DNA of 7,311 nt. Source: an uncultured Candidatus Saccharibacteria bacterium (GTDB lineage Bacteria > Patescibacteria > Saccharimonadia > Saccharimonadales > UBA5946). The notes beneath the pieces were generated by a model. The model did not search any database and had not been told where the DNA came from. It saw nothing but the letters and a program-made list of their open reading frames with translations. Shown in pieces: positions 1-5,430 of the stretch; position 1 is the first letter of the stretch; each line of letters opens with the position of its first letter. The translations under genes were made by a program, and so were the position numbers. Location of the stretch: contig CAMPIR010000035.1 of assembly GCA_946886435.1 (NCBI GenBank), forward strand, positions 1-7,311, written 5' to 3'.

Positions 1-16
1 TTGACTCGGTGCATAC

Positions 17-64
17 GTCGCCCTGAGCGCGACTCTTCCCCGGTGTCCTGTTAAACGTAGGACA
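17..64. other. Two small inverted repeats in a region without a recognised gene
   Basis: Bases 17-21 and 29-33 are complementary (GTCGC/GCGAC, 7-base loop). Bases 44-49 and 59-64 are complementary (TGTCCT/AGGACA, 9-base loop). They lie just downstream of the minus-strand gene ending at 74 and could form a weak 3'-end structure for that transcript. No T-run follows either stem on either strand, so an ordinary intrinsic terminator is not supported. Plus frame 1 is open from the left edge to a TAA at 52-54, which could be the tail of a gene outside the window, but 17 codons are too few to judge. Confidence 0.25.
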
Positions 65-73
65 GACGCTGTG

Positions 74-304
74 TTACCGGGAACTTCGCTGCAGCTCTGC
101 TTCTGCTTCACGAAGCCTCGCCTTGGCGGCCTCAAGCGTGCGACGACATGCATCGCGGGCTCGTGTTGCCGCCCCGTTCTCGGAGCGAGGCGTGCGATCA
201 AGCGAGCGCTGAGCATCTCGCAGGCTTTGCTCAGCCTGTTTGACATCCTCGCGCGCGCCGTTGACTGCCGCTTCCTGATTTGAACTGAGGCCAAAGGCGC
301 CCAC
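74..304 (-). CDS. Small charged helical (coiled-coil-like) protein of unknown function, 76 aa
   Basis: The predicted protein is rich in Ala, Arg, Glu and Gln. It reads as two amphipathic helices, about residues 9-32 and 43-74, joined by a turn near a TPRSENG segment. There is one Cys, and no signal peptide or membrane segment. This composition suggests a helical hairpin or short coiled coil, but no family is recognised and no function is assigned. The start is the GTG at 304-302, because an AGAGGTGA Shine-Dalgarno-like element (317-310) lies five bases upstream. An in-frame GTG at 313-311 would sit inside that element and is less likely. A strong-looking promoter lies at 377-405, just after the stop of the upstream helicase gene, so the gene probably has its own transcript. 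The dedicated promoter and ribosome binding site are the main evidence that so short a frame is real. Confidence 0.6.
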   Translation of the reverse strand: MGAFGLSSNQEAAVNGAREDVKQAEQSLRDAQRSLDRTPRSENGAATRARDACRRTLEAAKARLREAEAELQRSSR

Positions 305-309
305 AGTAA

Positions 310-317
310 TCACCTCT
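310..317 (-). promoter_or_regulatory. Ribosome binding site that sets the start of the 76-aa gene
   Basis: Read on the minus strand this is AGAGGTGA, closely matching the anti-Shine-Dalgarno complement AAGGAGGTGA. It ends five bases before the GTG at 304-302. It overlaps the alternative GTG at 313-311, which argues for the shorter protein. Confidence 0.6.
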
Positions 318-336
318 TTGTACTCCGCAGAAAACT

Positions 337-362
337 ATCTCGGGTGAGATTGGGGAGTTCCC
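337..362 (-). promoter_or_regulatory. Structured 5' leader of the 76-aa gene
   Basis: The predicted leader (about 370 to 305) contains a perfect 5-bp stem with a 4-base loop (346-350 with 337-341, ATCTC/GAGAT). Next to it is a 4-bp inverted repeat (353-356 with 359-362, GGGA/TCCC). Both stems are short and could be chance. No known riboswitch or leader-peptide signature was recognised. Confidence 0.3.
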
Positions 363-376
363 TGCAGCTGGCAACT

Positions 377-405
377 ATCGTACCAGTTTACAGGGCTATA
401 GTCAA
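377..405 (-). promoter_or_regulatory. Sigma70-type promoter for the 76-aa gene
   Basis: On the minus strand the -35 box is TTGACT (405-400, 5 of 6 to consensus), the spacer is exactly 17 bases, and the -10 box is TACGAT (382-377, 4 of 6). Transcription would begin near base 370, leaving a leader of about 66 bases before the GTG at 304. The -35 box begins only four bases after the helicase stop codon (TAA, 412-410), so the small gene can be expressed separately from the helicase. This is the best-matching bipartite promoter seen in the window. Confidence 0.7.
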
Positions 406-409
406 TGGT

Positions 410-3400
410 TTAGGCGCCTACCAGCTCGTGCTCAAAGGCTTGGATACCACGGAGGTTTTCTTCGTACGTTTCACGAGTCGTAAAGTCCAGTGCCTGTATA
501 CGTTCCCAGACTCCGCTGAGCAGTTCCTTAAACTCCCCGAGCTCGTCAGGGTCGTAGGCGAGCTCAATACGGTTGATGATACCGCGCGCGTCAGGCTCGA
601 CGTACTCGATGACGCCCATCGTAACGATGTAGCCATGGTAGCGGCGGGAATTTTCTATCAGTAGTTTGTAGAACATGAGCTGTTGCCGATAATGGTGAAG
701 CTTGATCTTTTCGTAGTCCGTTCTACCCTGCCAGCTCGTTGTGCTCTTGCCGGTTTTATAGTCGGTTACGACAATCGTTTTGCTCTCGTCGTCGATATCC
801 ATCAAGTCTATCGCACCACTGAGCCGAACATCGCCGATAGTGATACCTTCGCTCGCAAAGCTTTGTTCAACCCGCTGAGACGGCGAAAAGCTGTCGTAGC
901 GTGCGGCGAAAAATGCATTTAGCACATCGGTGCCTTTCTTGGCAAAATGATCATGCTGGTCATTCGCAAGCTGATACTCACCGAGCGATGTCTCAAAGTC
1001 TGCGAAGAGATCTTCGATGGGTCGTTTCTTGCCGGTGGCGGTGAGGTGCGAATGTGCACGTTGCAGCGTCGTGTGAACTGCCGAGCCAAACGCTGCACTT
1101 GGGCTCATGGCTTGCGGGAAACGCAACAGGTTTTGTAACAGGAATAGCTCGGGACCGCCTCGAGATACGTCTACGAAGTTACAGAGATGGGTGGCACTGA
1201 GTTTATACGTCTGCAGCGTATCATGCAGCAACTCTTTCATGGTGTGTTTGCCGACTGACTGGAGCGAGGTATTCCAGGCGGTTTCCATACGCTCTATCAA
1301 CGGAGCGGTTGCGTCCGTCGGCGTAGGCTCGAGATGATTGAGGTACCCAACAGGAAGTAGGGATTTGCCGTTTGCGGCGGTTTGATGGGTGCTGAGGTAG
1401 AGGCACGACTTTGCCCTGGTGAGCGCTACAAAAAGTAACCGTATGTATTCATCGCTGTTATCACCGCTGATACCGATAGGCAGGTTATGCGGATAGCTGA
1501 TGAGTTTATGTCGAGTCCTGGCAGTTTCTCCCCAAATGGCATCCGTCAAACCGACGACATGAACATCATCAAACTCCAGGCCTTTTGAACGGTGGGCGGT
1601 GAGGAGCTCAACCGGATGGTTTTCGGCCGTGGTGTGGCTGCTACCCTGCAGGCTGAGGCCAAGCTCGCGGTACTTGTCTACACAGTGGAGAAAATCACGG
1701 AGTAACAAACGACCTTCCGGGTGATAATCACGGATACGGCGTCGAATGGCAGACAACGCATCGAGGTAGGTCATATAGCGCGTTGGGTCAGACTCGAGGA
1801 GATCGTGTGAAAAGAAGTAATCACGTAGTGGTGAGGCGTAGCCTTCGTGCGCCTGTTCAGGGGTTTCGCTGCTTTCCCCGCTTTCGGTGTCAGCGACTTG
1901 GTTTTCGATCGTGCCCGTCAGATGATCGATAATGTACTCAAGTGGTTCATACAGCGAGAGGTGCGCACTGTAGATAAGCCACTCGGCGATATCTGAGAGC
2001 TGCCCACTACCGGATAGCATCGTTTCTAACCAAAATTCTTTTGCACGGTAAGCGCCGATGCTGAGCTTCCATAGCTCCTCGGGTGGAATCCCCCACGCAG
2101 GGTGTGCGAGTAGTTCAGGCAGCAACCCATTGACCTCGTTGAGTCGTTGTTCTGAAAGCAAGACGACGACACGCGATAACAGTTCGAGGAACTGAACTGG
2201 TGCCGTATCGAGAACATTATCACGCCGGTCGTAGCTGAGCGGAATGCTCTGCGCGTGAAGGAACGGAATCATCGCCTGGAGTTGCCGATGATTCCGCGCG
2301 ATAACGGCGATCGTCGCGTCAGGTTTCGACGCTATCTGGCGTGCGATACGGCCTGCAAGCGCCGAGTATTCTGCGGATTCGTCCGTAAAGCTCGCAAATG
2401 ATATATGCGGGAGCTTAGGTGTATGATGCGGGGTAAGTGTTTTGTCGACGGACTCAAGAGAATGCTCTAGTCGCTCGTTCGCCTGGACGATCGTCTCACG
2501 GGCAAGCTCGAGGATGGGTGCAGCTGAACGATAGTTATCGCGGAGCGTGATGATCTGCACGTCCCGGTAATTATCTTTGAAGTCGAGGATGTTCGACAGG
2601 TTTGCGCCCTGAAAACGATAGATCGCTTGGTCATCATCCCCTACGACCATGATGTTAGGTTTGCCTTCGGTGCTCGGGTTGTTCGTTAGGTTCCATAGTA
2701 GGCGCATCTGCGCATCGTTGGTGTCCTGGAATTCATCGACCAGGATGTATTGATATTGCTCTTGCAAGTTGAGGCGCAGATCAGGAAAAACTTCCATCGC
2801 ATGAACGGTACGTAAAATCATATCGTCGAAATCAAACAACGAACGCTGTTGCATCGCCAGCAAGTATTCATAGTAGACGCCAGCTACCGCTCGAAGACGC
2901 GCGGATCGCTTTGTGTCCTTTAGCGTGAGTTCGCTATCGCTTCCCTTTTCGCACCACTGACGCTTCCAGGCGCTGAGCGGTTTCGTGCTGTCATCCGACT
3001 TTGCTTGCTCAAGCGCCATTTCGAGCGATGCGTGCATAACCTCATAGAGCGGTTCATAGGTTATGAGCTCGTATGGATCCTCGCGGTAGGCGTAGAGGTC
3101 CGCCACCAGCTTTTCGATGGCGGCAAAACTCTTTTTACTCAGTCGATCATGGAATGCCTCTCGGAGATGTGGCTCTAGCCATTCGATGAAGCGATCGTTT
3201 CGATCGAGTATCGCAACCAACTCATCTGACGTCAGGCCGCTCTTTTTCAGATCCGATATGGTCGTCTGCGTATCACGGAGAAAGGTGTATTCATCGTTCA
3301 TCTTGCTGGCGAGCGGATTGTCATGCGGTAGTTTTTCAAAGATTTTTCTCAGCACTTCGTAACTACTGAGTTCGTCGGCTGGGCGAAAGTAAGCACCATG

Positions 3401-3733
3401 ATAAAAATATTCGGCGTTTCGGTTGATTATCTCCGAGCCAAAGCTATGAAAGGTATGAATCGCTACCTTGTGGGCGTCGGCGCCGATCAAACCAACCAGT
3501 CGGTCCCGCATCGCAAATGCACCTGACTCGGTATAGGTAAGACAGAGAATGTTCTGTGGCAGTACATCCGAACTACGCAGTATGTTTGCAACACGCATAC
3601 TGAGCAGCTCGGTCTTTCCAGTACCGGGACCCGCGACGACCATGACAGGTCCATCTATCGTGTCTACTGCTTGTTTTTGTGCGGAATTTAGAGCGCTGTA
3701 TCGAGTCGCAAAGTCTTTCATTGGTAAGTCCAT
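410..3733 (-). CDS. UvrD/PcrA-type SF1A DNA helicase fused to a RecB-like PD-(D/E)XK nuclease, 1107 aa
   Basis: ATP-dependent 3'-5' DNA helicase-nuclease, probably for processing DNA breaks or other repair intermediates in the cytoplasm. Visible motifs in order: Walker A AGPGTGKT (34-41); Ia TYTESGAFAMRDR (66-78); Ib IHTFHSFG (92-99); Walker B VDEFQDT (332-338); III GDDDQAIYRFQGA (365-377); IV LRDNYRS (397-403); V TAHRSKGLEF (712-721); VI LLFVALTRAK (766-775). A C-terminal nuclease follows, with a GSAVH His (887), GAID (Asp976), DYKTGK (Asp991, Lys993) and QLMFY (Gln1018, Tyr1022). The four-cysteine iron-sulfur cluster of AddB/AdnB nucleases is absent. The layout is like AdnA or a one-chain AddA, and no AddB-like partner is in the window. 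There is no Shine-Dalgarno sequence. Met1 overlaps a possible -10 box, so Met5 (3721-3719) is a serious alternative start. Helicase identity is near certain; the precise pathway is inferred. Confidence 0.96.
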   Translation of the reverse strand: MDLPMKDFATRYSALNSAQKQAVDTIDGPVMVVAGPGTGKTELLSMRVANILRSSDVLPQNILCLTYTESGAFAMRDRLVGLIGADAHKVAIHTFHSFGSEIINRNAEYFYHGAYFRPADELSSYEVLRKIFEKLPHDNPLASKMNDEYTFLRDTQTTISDLKKSGLTSDELVAILDRNDRFIEWLEPHLREAFHDRLSKKSFAAIEKLVADLYAYREDPYELITYEPLYEVMHASLEMALEQAKSDDSTKPLSAWKRQWCEKGSDSELTLKDTKRSARLRAVAGVYYEYLLAMQQRSLFDFDDMILRTVHAMEVFPDLRLNLQEQYQYILVDEFQDTNDAQMRLLWNLTNNPSTEGKPNIMVVGDDDQAIYRFQGANLSNILDFKDNYRDVQIITLRDNYRSAAPILELARETIVQANERLEHSLESVDKTLTPHHTPKLPHISFASFTDESAEYSALAGRIARQIASKPDATIAVIARNHRQLQAMIPFLHAQSIPLSYDRRDNVLDTAPVQFLELLSRVVVLLSEQRLNEVNGLLPELLAHPAWGIPPEELWKLSIGAYRAKEFWLETMLSGSGQLSDIAEWLIYSAHLSLYEPLEYIIDHLTGTIENQVADTESGESSETPEQAHEGYASPLRDYFFSHDLLESDPTRYMTYLDALSAIRRRIRDYHPEGRLLLRDFLHCVDKYRELGLSLQGSSHTTAENHPVELLTAHRSKGLEFDDVHVVGLTDAIWGETARTRHKLISYPHNLPIGISGDNSDEYIRLLFVALTRAKSCLYLSTHQTAANGKSLLPVGYLNHLEPTPTDATAPLIERMETAWNTSLQSVGKHTMKELLHDTLQTYKLSATHLCNFVDVSRGGPELFLLQNLLRFPQAMSPSAAFGSAVHTTLQRAHSHLTATGKKRPIEDLFADFETSLGEYQLANDQHDHFAKKGTDVLNAFFAARYDSFSPSQRVEQSFASEGITIGDVRLSGAIDLMDIDDESKTIVVTDYKTGKSTTSWQGRTDYEKIKLHHYRQQLMFYKLLIENSRRYHGYIVTMGVIEYVEPDARGIINRIELAYDPDELGEFKELLSGVWERIQALDFTTRETYEENLRGIQAFEHELVGA

Positions 3734-3753
3734 TGTATCAGTGGTGCTACAAT
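3732..3753. promoter_or_regulatory. Overlapping divergent promoter with mirror-image -10 boxes
   Basis: TACAAT occurs on the plus strand at 3748-3753 and, as a perfect inverted copy, on the minus strand at 3737-3732. Ten bases separate them. The minus copy is preceded by TGA, making an extended -10 (TGATACAAT) directed at the helicase gene. The plus copy lies six bases before an ATG at 3760 and directs the 162-aa gene. Neither has a good -35 box at 17 bases. With the boxes this close, polymerase could hardly occupy both at once. Alternatively the inverted repeat could be an operator. The assignment is by eye only. Confidence 0.5.
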
Positions 3754-3759
3754 AACACT

Positions 3760-3777
3760 ATGAAGAGGATACGGTGA
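3760..3777 (+). other. Possible five-codon leaderless mini-ORF (MKRIR) coupled to the next gene
   Basis: An ATG at 3760-3762 is followed by four sense codons and a TGA at 3775-3777. The TGA shares its last base with the ATG of the 162-aa gene (TGATG). The ATG lies six bases after the plus-strand -10 box TACAAT, so the transcript could begin at or very near it. The AAGAGGA stretch inside (3763-3769) also serves as a Shine-Dalgarno element for the ATG at 3777. Whether the mini-ORF is translated is unknown. Confidence 0.25.
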
Positions 3778-4265
3778 TGAATCCGGATATTTACGACGAC
3801 ATGGCACTTGAGGCCATCGCAAGCGAGCATTTTGGTAAAAAACTCGATATTCAGTCGGTCGTTGTTCGCAACATACCAACAACGCACACCACGACGGCGA
3901 GTATCTTTCTCACCACAAAGAACCAGCTGTATGCACTCATCCACGGGCGCGCACCTTTGACGCTCGGCGACGTGAGGAAGCTCGTTAAACGCATGGGGCT
4001 AGAAGCGAATGCCTACCTACCGCCAGCACATCAACCGAATTATTTCGATGATATCGCAGTCCAGAAGTTCAAAGCAGTTTATCCTGGGCGTCACGACATT
4101 TCCGATAGTGACCTGCGCTTTTATCGTTTGAGCGCGAGCTATAATCCAGCGCTCGTTCTGATCGATGCGGTTACCGATGGCACTATCAAACAGTTTGATG
4201 CGAACGACAGCAGTAAGTGGCGGGTTGCGGCCAAGTATCAATATCGACGTATCAAAGCTGCCTGA
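3777..4265 (+). CDS. Conserved-looking protein of unknown function, 162 aa
   Basis: I do not recognise this family. The protein has no signal peptide, membrane segment or cysteine. The first half (about 1-80) shows alternating hydrophobic strands (QSVVVRN, TASIFLTT, LYALIHG) and then a helix with KLVKRMG, which looks like a compact alpha/beta domain. The second half has a distinctive DSDLRFYRLSASYNPALVLI stretch (111-130) and a basic C-terminus. The plus-strand frame is open over its full length, with codon use like its neighbours. The ATG at 3777 is chosen because GAGG at 3765-3768 lies eight bases upstream; a GTG at 3774 is also possible and adds one residue. The gene is divergent from the helicase, with which it shares a tight promoter region, and is followed by a large inverted repeat. 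A loose resemblance to small aminoacyl-tRNA-deacylase-like domains was considered but is not supported by a motif. Confidence 0.75.
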   Translation: MNPDIYDDMALEAIASEHFGKKLDIQSVVVRNIPTTHTTTASIFLTTKNQLYALIHGRAPLTLGDVRKLVKRMGLEANAYLPPAHQPNYFDDIAVQKFKAVYPGRHDISDSDLRFYRLSASYNPALVLIDAVTDGTIKQFDANDSSKWRVAAKYQYRRIKAA

Positions 4266-4296
4266 GGTCTATCGGGAAGATAACTTCCCTAGACCT
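4265..4296. repeat. Interrupted 13-bp inverted repeat: terminator-like hairpin or operator
   Basis: The outer arms AGGTCTA (4265-4271) and TAGACCT (4290-4296) and the inner arms GGGAAG (4274-4279) and CTTCCC (4284-4289) pair perfectly. The loop is ATAA, and a TC bulge (4272-4273) lies on the left side. The repeat begins on the last base of the 162-aa gene's stop codon. No T-run follows on either strand, so it is not a standard intrinsic terminator; it may act as an mRNA 3' stabiliser or a weak terminator. Its right arm covers the likely -35 box (4290-4295) of the following Nudix gene, so an operator role is equally possible. Confidence 0.65.
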
Positions 4297-4318
4297 ACGA
4301 CGCGGTTAACCCTATCAT
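4290..4318 (+). promoter_or_regulatory. Promoter of the winged-helix Nudix gene, probably giving a leaderless mRNA
   Basis: The -35 box is TAGACC (4290-4295, 4 of 6), the spacer is 17 bases, and the -10 box is TATCAT (4313-4318, 5 of 6). Only seven bases separate the -10 box from the ATG at 4326, so the message would start at or next to the A of the start codon. No Shine-Dalgarno element at usable spacing is present, which fits a leaderless message. Confidence 0.5.
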
Positions 4319-4325
4319 CTAGGCT

Positions 4326-5033
4326 ATGAGCTACGAAACAACCATCCACCCCATTCAGACGTTGATTCTGCGTGAACTGCTATTTACGCCTGAAGCCAGC
4401 TATAGTCAGCTCCAGAAAACGTCCGGCCTTGATAGCGATCATTTCAAGTTCCATCTCAAACGGTTAGTTGAGAATGGCTATATAGAAAAAACTGATTCCG
4501 TCTATCGACTTACGGTTCGCGGCAAAGAATACGCAAACAAACTCGATACGGATGAAAACGTTATCGAACGGCAGCCGAAAAGCGCAGTGATACTCGTCGT
4601 GCGCCGCGAGCGTGACACTGGGCAAGAATTCTTGGTGCAAGAACGACTCAAGCATCCTTATTTTGGTTTTTGGGGCTTCCCGTCAGGAAAGGTGCGATGG
4701 GGCGAGACAATTCTCGCGACTGCAACACGTGAGCTACAGGAGGAAACAGGCCTCGTGGGAAATTTTGAGCACCGTGGCATATACCATGAACGGGTGATTC
4801 ACGAACAAACCGGTGAGATTATTGAGGACAAGGTCTTTCACATGATGTACTGCGACAAGGTATCTGGTGAGTTACTTGAGTCGTTCGAAGGCGGCAAGAA
4901 CGAGTGGCTTACTCTCCGGCAGGTCAAGAGCCAAGATAAACGGTACAAAAGCTTTGACATCGAGGCGCGCATCGCACTCGAGGCGATACCGTTTACTGAA
5001 TCAATCCAGGTGTACGACGATGATCAGTTTTAG
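4326..5033 (+). CDS. Winged-helix domain fused to a Nudix hydrolase, 235 aa
   Basis: Residues 1-75 look like a winged helix-turn-helix: helices around QTLILRELL (11-19), SYSQLQKTSG (25-34) and SDHFKFHLKRLVENGYI (37-53), then a wing with YRLTVRGKEY (60-69). Residues 85-225 form a Nudix domain with a perfect Nudix box at 121-143: Gly121, Glu127, Arg135, Glu136, Glu139, Glu140, Gly142, Leu143. Nudix enzymes cleave nucleoside diphosphates linked to another group using Mg2+ bound by the box glutamates; the substrate cannot be read from the sequence. The intact box favours an active enzyme. The winged helix suggests nucleic-acid binding, perhaps of its own promoter, where a long inverted repeat overlaps the -35 box. 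The domain order is opposite to that of NrtR regulators (Nudix first, then winged helix). The next gene overlaps its end by 14 bases, so the two are very likely co-transcribed. Confidence 0.92.
   Translation: MSYETTIHPIQTLILRELLFTPEASYSQLQKTSGLDSDHFKFHLKRLVENGYIEKTDSVYRLTVRGKEYANKLDTDENVIERQPKSAVILVVRRERDTGQEFLVQERLKHPYFGFWGFPSGKVRWGETILATATRELQEETGLVGNFEHRGIYHERVIHEQTGEIIEDKVFHMMYCDKVSGELLESFEGGKNEWLTLRQVKSQDKRYKSFDIEARIALEAIPFTESIQVYDDDQF
5008..5012 (+). promoter_or_regulatory. Ribosome binding site setting the start of the deoxyribosyltransferase-like gene
   Basis: AGGTG lies seven bases before the ATG at 5020, inside the 3' end of the Nudix gene. It supports 5020 over upstream in-frame start codons within the Nudix gene, because only from 5020 onward does the protein resemble its family. 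Confidence 0.55.
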
Positions 5034-5430
5034 CATTGCAAAAGTCGTTATCAGTGGAACCTTTCGCAGAAACCCAGATAGCCTACAGAAACTTTATGAT
5101 GAGCTGCTTGGAACGAGCTGCCAGGTGCTGTCTCCGCGCAGCATTGAGTTCGATGGTGATGTGTTCGTACGCTCAAAAGGTGAAAAGACACTGCCAATCA
5201 AAACTATCCAAGACAATCATCTTGCAGCCATACGTGAGGCAGATTTTATGTGGCTGCATTGCCCCGAGGGTTATGTCGGCCTGAGTGGTGCGTTTGAGTT
5301 AGGCTATGCGTATGCACATGGTATACCGGTGTTCGCGTTCACGTCGCCGACGGATAGCATGCTGGGTGAGTACACGCGAGTTTGTTCGAGCGTGTACGAA
5401 GCTAAGCGCCTTGCTTTAGGTCCAAGATAA
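5020..5430 (+). CDS. Nucleoside 2-deoxyribosyltransferase-like protein, 136 aa
   Basis: A small Rossmann-like protein of the nucleoside 2-deoxyribosyltransferase superfamily, whose members cleave or exchange the base of (deoxy)nucleosides or nucleotides. Diagnostic parts are an N-terminal strand and turn VVISGTFRR (9-17), QVLSPR (35-40), an acidic strand end EADFMWLHCPEGYVG (73-87) with Asp75, and SGAFELGYAYAHGIPVFAF (89-107). Glu93 is at the place of the family's nucleophilic Glu. Substrate and direction (hydrolase or transferase) are not determined. The ATG at 5020 overlaps the Nudix gene by 14 bases and has an AGGTG Shine-Dalgarno element. Longer in-frame starts upstream lie inside the Nudix gene and give non-family sequence. 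The 3' end runs 29 bases into the convergent methyltransferase gene, so the last nine residues and the stop come from shared DNA. The pairing with a Nudix enzyme suggests removal or recycling of unwanted nucleotides (inference). Confidence 0.82.
   Translation: MISFSIAKVVISGTFRRNPDSLQKLYDELLGTSCQVLSPRSIEFDGDVFVRSKGEKTLPIKTIQDNHLAAIREADFMWLHCPEGYVGLSGAFELGYAYAHGIPVFAFTSPTDSMLGEYTRVCSSVYEAKRLALGPR

Noticed and set aside
1..70. Possible structured RNA (tmRNA-, RNase P- or SRP-like), prompted by a GGTGCAT string and two hairpins
   Set aside because: None of the diagnostic parts is present: no tmRNA T-loop or tag frame, no RNase P core sequence, no SRP tetraloop motif. A seven-base match is chance level.
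71..283. Plus-strand 70-codon frame opposite the 76-aa minus-strand gene
   Set aside because: The minus strand has the promoter, the Shine-Dalgarno element and helix-like composition. The plus frame has no such signals and a Cys-rich, unstructured composition typical of a shadow.
81..373. Similar short strings around CTGCAGCT near 88-97 and 361-370, suggesting a direct repeat flanking the small gene
   Set aside because: The match is about 8-9 bases around a palindromic core and does not extend, so it is not evidence of a mobile element or attachment site.
344..664. A 106-codon plus-strand open frame antisense to the 3' end of the helicase gene
   Set aside because: It lies opposite a well-supported helicase-nuclease gene, has no family resemblance, and reads as the reverse-strand shadow of its codons.
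4265..4296. Calling the inverted repeat a definite rho-independent terminator
   Set aside because: The stem is strong, but no run of T follows on either strand and the stem overlaps a likely promoter, so it is recorded as a repeat of uncertain role.
4867..5019. N-terminal extension of the deoxyribosyltransferase-like protein to an ATG at 4867
   Set aside because: The added 51 residues lie inside the Nudix gene in another frame, are Arg/Ser-rich and unlike the family. The ATG at 5020 has a well-spaced AGGTG and begins right before the family's first strand.
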